A stretch of DNA of 64,000 nt from Glycine soja. Taxonomy: Eukaryota > Streptophyta > Magnoliopsida > Fabales > Fabaceae. The stretch is from the NCBI RefSeq assembly GCF_004193775.1, contig NC_041021.1, positions 34,483,718-34,547,717 on the forward strand, given 5' to 3'. Below are positions 10,165-22,428 of this stretch, piece by piece (the first letter of the stretch is position 1; every line of letters starts with the position of its first letter). The notes under the pieces are model-generated. The model was not told where the DNA came from and did no database searches. It saw only the letters and a program-made list of their open reading frames with translations. The position numbers and the translations under genes were made by a program.

Positions 10165-13013
10165 ATGAATGAAGATCAATGGATAAATGACAGTATAATG
10201 TCTAAAGAAGTTGATACGGATTATCAAAATGAAGAAGAATATGGTATGAATGAACCACATGTTGATTGTTCAGATGCGTTCAATACTTCCCAGGTAATAA
10301 TGTTCATTATTGTGAGTGATTTAATAAAGTGAATGTGTTGTAGAAAATTGAAATTGTTTGGATTGCTTTGTAGGTGTTTGACAGTCGAGATGATGTTTTG
10401 CAGTGGGCTCGATCCATTGCTCATGAAAACAGATTTGTGGCGGTGATTATAAGGTCTGACACAAACACTGGTAGTCGAGGAAGGACTTTGTTTGTGTTAA
10501 TTGGTTGTGAAAGGAGTGGCGAGTATAGGTGTAGGAAGAAAGAATTTGTTAGAAGAGATACTGGGACTAGGAAATGTGGGTGTCCCTTCAAGCTTCATGG
10601 CAAGCCAGTGGTTGAAGGACAAAGTTGGATGGTGAAGTTGATGTGTGGGATTCATAATCATGAATTGGCCAAGTCATTAGTTGGACATCCATATGTTGGG
10701 CGATTGACTAAAGCTGAAAAGACACTTATTGCTGATATGACAAAGTCAATGGTGAAACCAAGAAACATTCTACTAACTTTGAAGGAGCACAATGTCAATA
10801 GTTGTACAACCATCAAACAAATATACAATGCAAGAAGTGCATATCGTTCTTCCATAAGAGGAAGTGATACTGAAATGTAACATCTAATAAAGCTTCTTGA
10901 ACGGGATCAATATATTCATTGGCACAGATTAAAGGATGAAGACGTGGTTCGTGATATCTTTTGGTGTCACCCTGATGCAGTGAAATTAGTCAATGCATGT
11001 AATTTGGTGTTTTTGATAGACAGTACCTACAAAACAAACAGGTACAGACTCCCACTGCTCGATTTTGTTGGGGTGACACCAACTGGGATGACATTCTCTG
11101 CTGGTTTTGCATATCTGGAAGGTGAACATCTTAATAATGTTGTTTGGGCTTTAGAACGGTTCATAGGTATATTTTTAAGACGTGATGTCCTCCCTGCAGT
11201 TATTGTGACTGACAGAGACCTAACATTGATGAATACAGTGAAAACTATATTTCCTGAGTATACAAATGGGAGTATGTCATGGATGCCTTTGGAACTCTGG
11301 TTGATTGTCCTTCGGAGCAGCAGTTTGATGAGTGCCTGAAGAAGTTTGAAATGGTTTGTTCACCTTGGTCAATGTTTGTTGACTATGTCAAGGAAACATG
11401 GATAATCCCACACAAGGAAAAATATGTTACCGCCTAAACGAATAAGGTGATACACTTAGGAAACACAACAACAAACAGGTATGAAATTGTTCAATTATTT
11501 CTATTAACGTTGATGAATTGATGAAATTTTATTGTTGTATATGTTTATTGTTATTTGTGTATTTGAAATGTAGGGTTGAATCTACTCACTGGGCTTTAAG
11601 AAGAGTGTTACAGAATAGCCTTAGAGACTTATGCAATGTCTGGGATGCCATGAACAATATGATGATGCTACAGCACACGAAAATTAAAGCATCATTTGAA
11701 ACAAGTACACATGTGGTTGGACATGTGTTTAGAAAAACCTTATACAAGAGGATTCTTGAAATGGTTTCAAGGTATGCTTTAAATCAGATTACTGCTGAAT
11801 TTAAGCGTGTTCATTATGCTTGCAAGAATTCTTCCACTTGTGGTTGTGTCATGAGAACCACGCATGGTCTTCCTTGTGCTTGTGAGCTATCTAAATATGT
11901 TGTTGGTTGCATCCCACTGGATTCAATCCATATGTTCTGGAAGAGACTTAGTTTTTTAGACCAAGGGTTATCTGAGCCCGAAGTGACCATCAAGGAAGAG
12001 ATGGAAACCATATCTAAAAGATTTGAAGAACTTGATCTTTGGGAAATTGCATACCCTGATCAAAATTCGATGTGTCCTCCTCCAACAAAGGTTAACATAA
12101 AAGGTGCACCGAAGAAATCGATGAATAGAAACCCAAGGTCAACAAAGTGTGATCCATCTTACTAGGAGTATGTAGATGTTTTTCATTCTATGCAAAATAA
12201 CAATTCTTCAGTGAGGCGTAGTACATCATCTTCTGAGAAGCCCAATCCAAGAAGGATCATGCCTATGTTGGATCAATTTCAGCCATTTATCCATGACTTC
12301 ATTGATAACATTGTTGATGTCAAACTTGATGGAAACTGTGGATATCGGTTGGTTGCCGATTTATCAAGTATGGGTGAAGACTCTTGGTTGTTGGTCCGCA
12401 ACCATCTGCTTAAAGAACTTGGGAAATTCTCACATGAGTATATCAAGCTCTTTGGTGGCACGGACTGATTTGAGGAATTAAGGATGTCATTACTTGTTGA
12501 TGGGTTAACCAAGGTATGTAATTTATGTTTTTGATTTTTAAAACTTAACTTTAAAATTAACTTTGACGTGTATATTTGTTTCATTCAGGTGACTATGGAT
12601 AAGTGGATGGATATAACCGACATGGGATATGTCATTGCATCAAGGTATAATGTAACTTTTGTATCCTTGTCTCAACAACAAAGCATGACGTTCTTTCCTC
12701 TTAGAACTCAGCCACCGCCAGATTCTTCAATGCATCGCATAATTTGTATCGATCATGTGTATAACAATCATTTCGTTCAGGTACATTGTAGATATAAAGT
12801 GTTTTTTTTATATTTATGCAATCAGTTGTGTACGATTGAGTAAATATTTTTTTGCATGTACAACAAGTTTATTTAAAAGACTGTTGTCCTTTACCGCCTG
12901 TAGCATTGTTATGGTCTAGCAATTGTCATCCTCAGGCGAAGCAGTGGCCAACTCCAAATATTAGTAGAATGCAGCATTATAGAAGCTTCACGATGTTCAA
13001 AAGAGACTGTTGA
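10165..13013 (+). pseudogene. FAR1/MULE transposase with SWIM finger and OTU protease domain, disrupted
   Basis: Exon 1 (10165-10293, MNEDQWINDS) splices by a GTAATA donor to exon 2 at 10374. Domains in order: FAR1-like zinc region (WARSIAHENRFVAVII, CGCPFKLHGK, CGIHNHELA), MULE transposase core (LVFLIDSTYKTNRYRLPLLD, FAYLEGEHLNNVVWAL, PAVIVTDRDLTLMN), SWIM finger (CGCVMRTTHGLPCACEL) and an OTU-type cysteine-protease region (DGNCGYR, later NNHFVQ). Further introns lie at about 11480-11570, 12514-12588 and from 12781. Defects: TAA at 10878-10880; an apparent deletion after FPEYTN that removes the C/H region between the second and third catalytic positions; TAA near 11435; TAG after DPSY; and TGA near 12466. 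The last coding block ends at 13011-13013. The transposase cannot be functional; the OTU Cys and His positions survive. Confidence 0.85.
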
Positions 13014-13468
13014 CATAAATGATGACTGAACATGTACCTTTTAATGACTAATCGTTATGAATTTGAATCTCACATTAGAGTTATATGTCTTTGTATATTT
13101 GTTGGGTTAACAAAAAAATTATTACTTAATTCTTGCGTTAAGAAAAAAAATTAATTGGTGCAACTAAAATAAAGTATGCATGTATGATAAATCATTGTCT
13201 GAGTTGACAATACATTGGGAAATGCATGCATGTTAACATAAAGCGTGACAGGACATTGTAAGACTTGACTACACATTCTGATCTAATGCAAGATAAAGCA
13301 TGTCACATCGTTGGTGTAGTTGACAACACAAACAGAAACCATGTGCACGCGTATGTATTTATTTTAAAAAATTGAAGCAATGATACTGAAACTCATCTAT
13401 ATATATGACACAGCCGAACATTGTAAAAAATCACACATTCTCTCCTAACCCAATTCATAGAACAAAGT
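13014..13468. other. Spacer between transposase and PB1-like pseudogenes
   Basis: No gene seen. A TATATATA stretch near 13398 lies about 70 bp before the PB1-like start and could be its old TATA box. Confidence 0.4.
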
Positions 13469-14247
13469 ATGGCATTCTTGGGAGAAACAAGCAGTCAAAC
13501 AATTGTGAACTCGACATTAGGTTTTATTTTTCCAAATGGATCCATTGTTCACAACGACAGTGGTGTTTATTTTCAAACTTCCACTCTAGTACCCATTCGA
13601 GTACCTTTCAGCTAACCGACAAACAATATTTGGATGAAAATTACTACCGGCAGTCATTCACAGATACAGGTAACCAATTTCGCTTTCAATGTATGCAACT
13701 CAAAAATGATGATGATGTTAACACAATGTTAATGTGTAATCATCAATTTTCATGTGTTGGTCTGATTGAGTTATTATGCATCATTGCTAGAACACCAGAT
13801 GGTATATTAAACTTACTTGAAGCCACTATGACCTCTACTCATGATGTCCTACTATATTACAATGGGAGGTGGAACATGTCACGCCAAAATGAGTTTGTTG
13901 GTTACTCGTTCACAGGAAAAAATCCCATAAAGTGTGACTTTCCTTCCAAATGTAACATGGATGAACTGAAGGATTTGATCAAGCAAGTTGCGCCTCATGG
14001 GATTCCCCCTTATGGTATTCATGAAACACAAACGGTAATGCGACTATTTTTTCGACAACCAAGCCACTATGAGTATTCAGATAAAATTATCAAATTCGAA
14101 ATTATGGAACTGAAAACCAACGATGACATGCTAAAGGTGTTAGTGCAGTCTAACTATTGGAAAACATTTGGGCCAATAGAAATTTTAGTTGTTTTTAGTA
14201 AACATGTAATGGAAATGGAAGACGACGTGTCCTTGTCGCAAAATTAG
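13469..14247 (+). pseudogene. Double PB1-like protein, frameshifted near the start
   Basis: By comparison with 7048-7845 the original start is ATG 13469 (MAFLGETSSQTIVNSTLGFI). The frame then runs into a stop near 13610. A deletion of the segment corresponding to LKSRMHNT shifts the reading, and the rest continues in another frame (QLTDKQYLDENYYRQSF) to TAG 14245-14247. Module 1 contains FIFPNGSIVHNDSGVYFQ and MQLKNDDDVNTMLM. Module 2 contains LLYYNGRWN, FVGYSFTGKNPIKCDF, MDELKDLIKQVAPHGIP, LFFRQPSHYEYSDKIIKFEI, MELKTNDDMLKVLV and IEILVVFSKH. Both resemble the PB1-like fold at the N-terminus of MuDR transposases, but no catalytic domain follows. The second module is open over its full length. 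Confidence 0.6.
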
Positions 14248-15243
14248 CATTACTTAGTTGTAGTATTTCATGCAAATTTTATTTCTTTCCACTATGTTGA
14301 AGTTAATGTAATGTTTGAATTCATGTTCATTACCGTATGATGATTATTTTATGTTCATAGTTTACCTAAATCAACATATTCGTTAAATTAAAATGATAAC
14401 AGTGGGACCAGAAAATAAATTTGTTGGTAAATAAAAGAGTATAGAAAGATAAAAAACAAAGAGAGTAAATATAAAATAAAAAAATAACTCCCCATCTATG
14501 AACTAAATAAAAAACAAAGACAGTAAATAAAAAATAAAAAACAAAGAGACTAAATAATAAATAAAAAAAATTTGTGATCATACTACTTGTATGAAATTAA
14601 AATCCCATGTTGGTCTCAACGTCAATTTAAAAAAAATCAAACTAATTGTTTTATGTAAACTAATTTATCTTATAACTTTGTAAATGCGTAATAAAAGTTG
14701 TCAAATGCAAATAATTGTATATACACATTTTTTAATTTCATAATCTTACTATTTCATTTAATTACAAATATTATCATAATTAATTATTAATTAATAATTT
14801 AAATTGAAAATAATTTTTAAATGAATTAAAAATAAATTAAATTAAAAGTGATTTAAAAATGATGTGATTTATGTTTGAATGTTTTTATAATAAAATCAAA
14901 TGAAAAATAATATTGATGAGATAGAAATGAGGTAGTTAGCTTCAAAATAGTTTTTAGTAAGAGAATAAGAAAAAAAAATCTAAATTAGTACATCCATATT
15001 GTATTATTTCAAATTAGTTTTTAGTTGTTTGCTTCAATTTGGACTCACATTCATACTATTTCGACAAATTTGGAATGAATTTGGAATCAAGTAATTTAAA
15101 AATAAGATTTAAACAAAAACACTAATATTATAAACCAAAATAACTTAAAATATACAAAATGTTCAGTAAAAAAACTAAATGTTTTCAAATACAAGAAAAC
15201 TATATACATCACCCAAATATGATAATATAAAATGTGTAAAGAA
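14248..15243. other. AT-rich gene-free stretch
   Basis: Low-complexity A/T runs with repeats of AAATAAAAAACAAAGAGA at about 14450-14560. Nothing coding is seen. It lies downstream of both the PB1-like and the PMD pseudogenes, which converge here. Confidence 0.5.
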
Positions 15244-16141
15244 ACTATGCCTCATCTGTGCGCCGCCTACGTCGAGACCTCGCATACACAATGCAGTCTT
15301 CTGTGACACCCCTGGCAATCCTAATGCATTCTTCCATGACCTCGTGTGTCTCTGTGCCTGCCTTGACTATCCTAAGGTTGAGATGACACTCCAACCTTTC
15401 AGCAATCGCATGGCAAGCCTCCTGCGAAATAGAAAACAAACAAATTAGACAAATTAGTATTAAAATAATTGACGTAAATGACATTTGATACAACTAAGCA
15501 AATAGTAACACTTACCACTGCATGTCTGGGCTGCTCCACATAAGAATGGGCATGTGTCGATGTTGTTGCTGGCTCTGGGACCTGAGGGATACGTGTTGGA
15601 TCAAGTGGTCTCAGACTAATTAAAAAGGGGGGGTTGAATTAATTATTAATGTGTCTTGACTAATTAAAAATTATCCTTCTTAATATTACTATATTCAATT
15701 AGGCTTTACTACTAAGTTATGAGGAAGTAAAGAACAAAAACAATAACTTAGACAAAAGTAAAGCGGAAATAAAAGTACACAACGGAAAAGTAAAGAGTGT
15801 AGGGAAGAAGAAGACAAACACAAGATTTATACTGGTTCGGTCACAACCCGTGCCTACATCCAGTCTACAAGCAACCATCGGTTCTTGAGATTTCCAATAA
15901 CCTTGTAAAATCCTTTACAAGCAAAGATCCACAAGGGATGTACCCTCCCTTGTTCTCTTTGAACAACCAAGTGGATGTACACTCCACTTGAACTGATCCA
16001 CAAGAGATGTACCCTCTCTTGTTTCAGTATAACAATCCAAGTAGATGTACGTTCTACTTGTACCACAAAGGATGTACGCTCCAATGTGTTAAGACAAAGA
16101 ATTCTTAGGCGGTTAGTCCCTTGAATCTTTGTAAGGGGAAA

Positions 16142-17260
16142 CAAAAGATATCTCAGGTGGTTAGTCCTTTGAAATCTTTTGTCAAGAGGGAGAAGGGAAG
16201 AAACAAAAGAATTCTCAGGCGGTTAGTCCTTTGAATCTTTTGACAAGAGAAAGAAGGGAATGAAGAAGAAGAAAAGCACAAGTTTTTGGATAATGAACTT
16301 TTCTTAAAAGAGAAAGTATTGAACAAAAACTCTATGAAAGAAATCTGTTATGCATAAAAGGAAAATCAGTTTTTGAAATTCGTGCCATGGTCACATATTT
16401 ATAATCATTTGATGACTCAAATTAAAGTTTGTGACTCTTGGCAATTTCTTTAAAACTAGTCACTTTAAGAGTTGTGACTTTTGTGAAAACTAGTTACTTA
16501 AAAAGTTGTGACTTTTGAAAAAAAATCTTCAGAAACATGTCACTTTAAGAATTGTGACTTTTGGTAATTTATTTTTCGAAATTAGTCACTAGTAATCGAT
16601 TATCATCATAGTGTAATGGATTACACATCAATAGATGTGACTCTTCATGTTTAAATTTGAAAATCAAAACGTTTAGAAACACCGGTAATCGTTTACAAGT
16701 ATTGTGTAATCGATTACACAAGTTTGAAATGATTTGAAAAAGATATCTCAGGCGGTTAGTCCTTTGAAATCTTTTGTAAGAAACAGAAGATATCTCAGGC
16801 GATTAGTCCTTTGAAATCTTTTGTCTAGAGGGAGAAGGGAAGAAACAAAAGAATTCTTAGGCGGTTAGTCCTTTGAATCTTTTGACAAGAGAGAAGGAAT
16901 GAAGAAAAAGAATAGCACAAGTTTTTGGTCAATAAACTTTTCTTGAAAGAGAAAGTATTGAAAAAAAAACTTTTAGAAAGACGAAGGAAATATGTTATGC
17001 ATAAAAGGAAATCAGTCTTTGAAATTCGTGCCATGGTCACGTATTTATAATCATTTGATGACTCAAGTTAAAGCTTGTGACTCTTGGCAATTTCTTTAAA
17101 ACTAGTCACTTTTTAAAAGTTGTGACTCTTTTGAAAACTAGTCACTTTAAAAGTTATGACTTTTGAAAAACTCTTCAAAAACAAGTCACTTTAAGAATTG
17201 TGACTTTCGGTAATTTATTTTTCGAAATTAGTCGCTGGTAATCGATTACCATCATAATGT
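16142..17260. repeat. Direct duplication of roughly 600-650 bp inside the insertion
   Basis: Landmarks recur in order: GATATCTCAGGYGGTTAGTC (16146, 16743), CATGGTCACATATTTATAAT (16387, 17033) and the TAATCGATTA..CATCATA segment (16583, 17231). The offset grows from about 595 to 648 bp because of an extra small duplication of the GGTTAGTCCTTTGAA phrase in the second copy. Confidence 0.8.
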
Positions 17261-17548
17261 AATCGATTACACATCAACAAATGTGACTCTTCATGTTTAA
17301 ATTTGAAAATCAAAACGTTTAGAAACACTGGTAATCGATTACAAGTATTGTGTAATCGATTACACAAGTTTGAAATGATTTGAAAAAGTTTTATCACAAG
17401 TTGTGACTCTTGAAATTTGAAATCTAACATTTTAAAACATTGGTAATCGATTACATGATTATGGTAATCGATTACAGCTTTGTAAATCAGTTTTGAAAAG
17501 AATGTTGGCTATTGGTAATCGATTACTGCCTTCTGGTAATCGATTACC
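16583..17548. repeat. Dispersed palindrome GTAATCGATTAC, about 12 copies
   Basis: Copies lie near 16590, 16612 (one mismatch), 16684 (one mismatch), 16707, 17237, 17261, 17332, 17353, 17444, 17466, 17513 and 17534. Several occur as pairs about 20 bp apart, alternating GG and TG at the 5' side. The motif is a perfect 12-bp palindrome. Confidence 0.85.
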
Positions 17549-19584
17549 AGAGAGTAAAACTCTTTGGTAAAAGATTTTTCTTTTTGAAAAATTCTTGTGC
17601 TATTCAATGTTTTGAAAAACTCTTTTAATACTTATCTTGATTGAGTCTTCTCTTGATTCTTGAATCTTGAGTCTTGATTCTTTACTTGAATCTTGAATCC
17701 TTGAATCTTGAGTCTTGATTCTTTATTTGAATCTTGAATCTTGATCTTGATTATTCTTTGAAACTTGTTTGACTCTTGATTCTTTGGCATCATCAAAATA
17801 CTCTTCGAAGGCATTGCTTCCACAATATGTGGCTCCACAAATGAGGCATCATGCATCGCAGGTGGATCTCACGGCGGATCTGATGGTTGTGTCACGGTCA
17901 TGAATGGATGAGAAATGACAAAGAACCAGTCCATGTACTTAGGCGCACACTAACTTGGCACAAGACATATCTCACCTGCTGGCACAAGATGGTCTGAGTA
18001 GTGCATCCACCTGTAGTCTATTTCTTCAAATGACACCCATGAATTGACAGCTTCTACAAGGATACTTTGGACGTATCCGAATCAGTGCATGACCCTCTCT
18101 GGTCGGTGTTTGACGGCAACGAGTCCCCAACGGAGCTGACCAGAAAAGCATGAAATCAAATGAAACTCCTAAATGGCTCGATGCTCCCCATAAGGCATCT
18201 AGCAGACATAATGAATCCTAAGTCGATGCAGACGCTGCCTGTACGTCGCTGTAGATATGGACTTCGCAATCGCCTTCGTAGCAATCCACCGACATAGACG
18301 TGGTGACACCTCATCATAGTCCGGATCAGCCATGCACTCCGCAAGTGACGGAAAGTGCTCATATATCCAACACTATAAACATTACACGAAAATCATACAA
18401 ATTTCAAATGAACGTCTTAAATACCCTATTTAAAACATTGTTGTAATTAACTTATGAAAAACATATTAATTACCTGTAAGAGAGTGATGTAACCAATAAC
18501 CTGTTGGCTGCGTTGATACAAGCATCATTCAAATGATCGTACATATGCACTAAGGTAGCAGCTCCCCATGCATAGCTCCCACTCTGACTCAGGTCACGCA
18601 GAGCGTCTAAGAAGACAACATGAACATGGGTTGCACTCTTGTTAACAAAAAGAGTGCAACCTAGAAGATGAAGAAGATAGGCACGAGCTGCAATTGTCCA
18701 ATGTTCGCCCTGACATCTGCTCTGATATATATCTCGTAGCCAAGATAGGCATACGTATGGTCCATGACAATGTGCTATCTCGGCCCTGGCTTCCTCTCCA
18801 GAGACCTCTAGTAACTCAACCAACATCAACACCGCCTCGTCGATGTGCAGAGGCTGGAATGTATGGAAGGCACCAACAATGGGAAGATGAAGAAGAGACG
18901 CCACATCATCCAGGGTGATACTAACCTCCCCCACGGGAAAAAGGAAACTGCTAGTCTCCCTGTGCCACCTCTCCATAAACGAGGATATAAGTCTCCGATC
19001 GCCAGTGTCTACTGAACACGCGATCAAATGACTTAGTCCTGTGGCAGCAACTAGGTCCTCAATCTCAAGAGCAGGCCTATCAAATTTTTGCACCTTCCTC
19101 CCATGGGAGGATAACTTCAATTCAAGACGGTCCTGAATTAAAGTATCAAGGAATAGACACTATGTTAACATAATAATTTAAAGGAACACAAATTTCAATA
19201 ATAACAGATACTTAACAAATAAGTTAACTTGAAAATTATAAATACCTCTTCGTTCCATACCCTAACTACAACATGGTCAGCATACTCCGTAAGCACTGAT
19301 GGGTCACGTGGCCCACCTAGAAAACCGTCTACATCATCAGCAGCGTCTGCACCAGGTGCATGTACGTCTACAGCTACCACAGGCTCATCTGTAGTGACCA
19401 CAGGCTCATCTTCAGTGACCATAGGCTCATCCTCGGCAACAGGGGCAGCTTCCTGTTGCCTACGTGCCGATGCTGTAGGCCTTCACCGCTGGGGAGCATC
19501 ATTTGAATCATGACGATCCTCTCTCCCCAGAGTTCTTCTAATAACCCTTCCTAAGGCACGACCTAAGTCTCTAGTCTTAACCAT

Positions 19585-21768
19585 GATCTGCAAATGTCTA
19601 CCACAAATTTCATCACTAAACCACACAAATTCATCACAATATTAACTTGTTCAGTTTCTTGTCCTACATTTGTCATAATGCTATATTTATTTATTTATTA
19701 TTTAAAAAAATGTGAAAGGCCATGTTTGGTGTTTGGTATCAAACAAGTTCACAATAAGGTTGAATTGAAATGCTCCCAATTTGGCAGTTCAGTTTCTTGT
19801 CCAACATAACATGTAAGGGATGGGAAGAATTCTTGAAAATAATAGCATTTGTCAACTACTCAACTTTGTCGAAACATGCCAGAGGGATACTGGTTCTCAA
19901 AATTTTGGTTTGAGGGTGAAGAAGACAAATATGGGCTTATTTGTCTTTACTTCAATAAATAATGTTACCCAAATGATCATTTTTTGTTGGGTTCTCAAGT
20001 CCACCAATGTTTTTATGTCCAATTGATTTTGTTGTCATATTGTTATATGACTTGTTAGTCATATGACTGAATCTTTTATTTATTTGGTTCTGCCAAAAGT
20101 TGCTATGTGTATATCTCTCTTGGTCTATTACAATATTAGCTGAGTTGGCATATTCAAGTTTAATTGTTATGTGCTTTCTATTGGTCCAAGTCTGGTGAAA
20201 ATAATCTGCTCCATTAGCTCACTCATTACTGAACAGATTTTCTCTCAGGCAGGCAAAAACCAATCTTGACTTTTATGTCTTATTGTAAGGTCAGTGTTGT
20301 GATAATTGCCGGTTGGACTGTCTGATATCAGCTTTGTTTGCTTTCCTTGGGTAATGATCTACAAGAATTTTCTGTTCCAATTTTTTAATCTAGAATAAAA
20401 GATTTTGTTCTATAAATCAGAAAGAATGACAAAATGTTACATTCTGTTCAAATTTTTTGTTCCAAATGATCCTTTTCTATTGGCTTCTCAAGTCCACCAA
20501 TGTTTTTATGTCCAACATCCTTTTGAAGCAAATATACATTATGTTTTGAATTAGTAGCGAACTAAATGCTTCCAACAGATTTATTTAATATGGGTTGATG
20601 AATCAGCACAATCAATTAGTAGCGAACTAAATGCTTCTAACAATGATGATGAATTGAACTGGGCTAGGGAAGATATGCATGTAACAATAACTTACAAACC
20701 ACCTCAACATTTGGAGAAAACTATTTCTCAAGATGATATTGATTTGGATGACACTTTGCTTGAATTCATGGACTAAAGAGGAGTAACATTGTGTATATTT
20801 CATATGAGGATTGTTGGGCTTTTCTTTGGGTTTTTTGTCTATGGGATGGTAAAAACAGTTTAGATATGTTGTGTTTTGTAGCTTTTAATTCTCTAAGTTG
20901 AGAGGATTCACCAACATGCCAAAGCCTAGCCTTGTCTACATATAGAAGTGGTTGTAGAATATTGCTGAAACAAATGGGCACCAGCTTCAAACCTAGAGTC
21001 AAACTGCTAAAATTTTAACTTATCATTAATTTTAATCTTATCTAGTATTAGTATCTTAGTCCCCATGAGAATACTTAAACCTTGTAAGGAACTTTGGATT
21101 TCAAAAGGGAGTCATCAACATTTGTTTTCATTTGAAGATTGGTAGGAAAATGGAAGCATTTTTTACATTAATACACACCTAAAGAATGAGGGATGCTAAT
21201 GGGCCTATGGAAGTTAACTAAAGTATGCGAGCCAAAGAAGAATTGGGTTAAGGCCGTAATTGGGAAGGAGAATTTTGTTAGTTCATATTAGTAAACTCCT
21301 TTTTAACCACATTACGAGATAAATGCAAGGCTAAGACTGTGTACAAACACCAACGGATGTGTTCAAAAAGTGAATCAAATGGAAGATTCCTCAATTAAAA
21401 GAGGTTCAGGTAGACTGTAACTTTGGGATAAACCATCAAAACATTCCTTGCCCTAAATTGATTTATTGAGGTTCTCCACTAAAGTCAAAACTATTACAAA
21501 CTAAACAAATTTAAAACCAATATCAACATGTTCATGATCAAACAGACCAAATAGTACAACACAAACCAAACAATGCCAATAGTCAAATGTAGCATAATCA
21601 AATTTCAAAGCAATATCAACATCACAAAATTACAGCATCATATGAAACTTATTTCATTATTCATTCGTATTCTACTTCACCCTAAAACCATCAAAACTAA
21701 CCCTAAACCCTAATAAAAATCATATTTAATCAATTTAAACTTTTTTATCATTTTTTTTAATTAAATTG
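19585..21768. other. Mostly noncoding MULE interior; possible transposase tail at about 20614-20776
   Basis: A phrase (TTCTCAAGTCCACCAATGTT) is duplicated at about 19995 and 20487, and TAGTAGCGAACTAAATGCTT is duplicated about 64 bp apart (20550s, 20610s). A short frame ending at TAA 20774-20776 reads NNDDELNWAREDMHVTIT and DIDLDDTLLEFMD. It looks like the acidic C-terminal end of a plant protein, perhaps a hAT-type transposase, but is too short to assign. Nothing else is seen. Confidence 0.35.
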
Positions 21769-22065
21769 GATCATACAAATCAACTTGATCCGTATGCTTT
21801 TTACGGATCAACTTGATCCGTAAGAGGCTTACGGATCAACTTGATCTGTTTGCCTTTTACAGATCAAGTTGATCCGTATGAAGCATACGAATCAAATTGA
21901 TCTGTGCGCTTCATACGAATCAAGTTGATATGTGCGCTTCGTACAGATCAAGTTAATCCGTGACAAACTATGGATCAAGTTGATCCATACACGTCTTACG
22001 GATCAACTTGATCTGTATACCAAATTCTATTACGGATCATCAAAATCAATTACGGATCATCTACG
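21769..22065. repeat. Right subterminal array of palindromic GGATCAAGTTGATCC motifs
   Basis: About ten variants of GGATCAAGTTGATCC or GGATCAACTTGATCC with TAC/GTA flanks are spaced roughly 25-30 bp apart, followed by two half-sites (TTACGGATCATC). It mirrors the left array at a similar distance from the terminus (about 390 bp here, about 300 bp on the left). Confidence 0.85.
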
Positions 22066-22428
22066 TTTTTTCACCTACCTATAATGCAGATCAACCTAAC
22101 TACACTAGCACAAAAGTAGAAGAAACGGAAATGGCGCTTACCTCGACGATGGACGGTGGCTCAAGTCCTCACAGGAAGCTCCTCAATGCACGTCACTGCA
22201 ACTCCATGTCACTACAACTCCGCAATGCCCCAGAACTTCGGCAGCGCAACGAACATCGCAAACAAAGAAGAACAACAGCGTCGCAGGGAAAAGAAAGGAA
22301 GTGTTGGGTGAAGAAGAAGAAGAATAGCAAAAGCGTGAGAAAGTGAAGCGCTGCCTGGGTACACAAACGTTTTAAAAATTAGCCAGAGGTACTAAAGTCT
22401 TTTTAAGTAAAATGCTGGGTGCACCAGC

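Larger units (their letters stand above)
15620..17806. mobile_element. Nested noncoding retroelement-like insertion in the PMD pseudogene
   Basis: It interrupts the PMD tail between the VEP..E segment and the STHAHSYVEQ segment. One side has a GGGGGGTTGAATTAATTA stretch and a TTTATACTGGTTCGGTCACA stretch; the other ends at TTTGGCATCATCAAAA. No open frame is meaningful. The interior contains a large direct duplication and about a dozen GTAATCGATTAC palindromes. The composition resembles LTR-retrotransposon noncoding regions of legumes, but clean LTR ends and a target duplication could not be placed, so the edges are approximate. Confidence 0.5.
15244..19584 (-). pseudogene. PMD (MAIN-like) pseudogene, antisense in the MULE and split by an insertion
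   Basis: Exon 1 (19584-19246) begins MVKTRDLGRALGRVI and contains acidic EPVVTTDEPVVAVD repeats. Exon 2 (19132-18474) has the PMD core: FDRPALEIEDLVAATGLSHL, FMERWHRETSSFLFPVGEVS, ITLDDVASLLHLPIVG, GPYVCLSWLRDIY, AARAYLLHLLGCTLF, GAATLVHMYDHLNDAC. Exon 3, from about 18377, gives WIYEHFPSLAEC, DPDYDEVSPRLCRW, RWMHYSDHLVPAGE and MDWFFVISHPFMTVTQPSDP. The tail resumes after an insertion: STHAHSYVEQPRHAV, then a last exon (about 15425-15244) with EACHAIAERLECHLNLRIV and RSRRRRRTDEA. Defects: TGA at 19483-19485, a frameshift at the end of exon 2, stops in exon 3 and the 2.2-kb insertion. PMD proteins act in nuclear silencing pathways; this copy is a transposon passenger. Confidence 0.8.

Noticed and set aside
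15840..15870. GGTTCGGTCACAACCC stretch considered as a tRNA T-arm or primer-binding region
   Set aside because: No acceptor or anticodon arms can be folded around it.
20614..20776. Short acidic frame ending LLEFMD as a gene
   Set aside because: Too short, no start or upstream exon found; noted only as a possible transposase tail.
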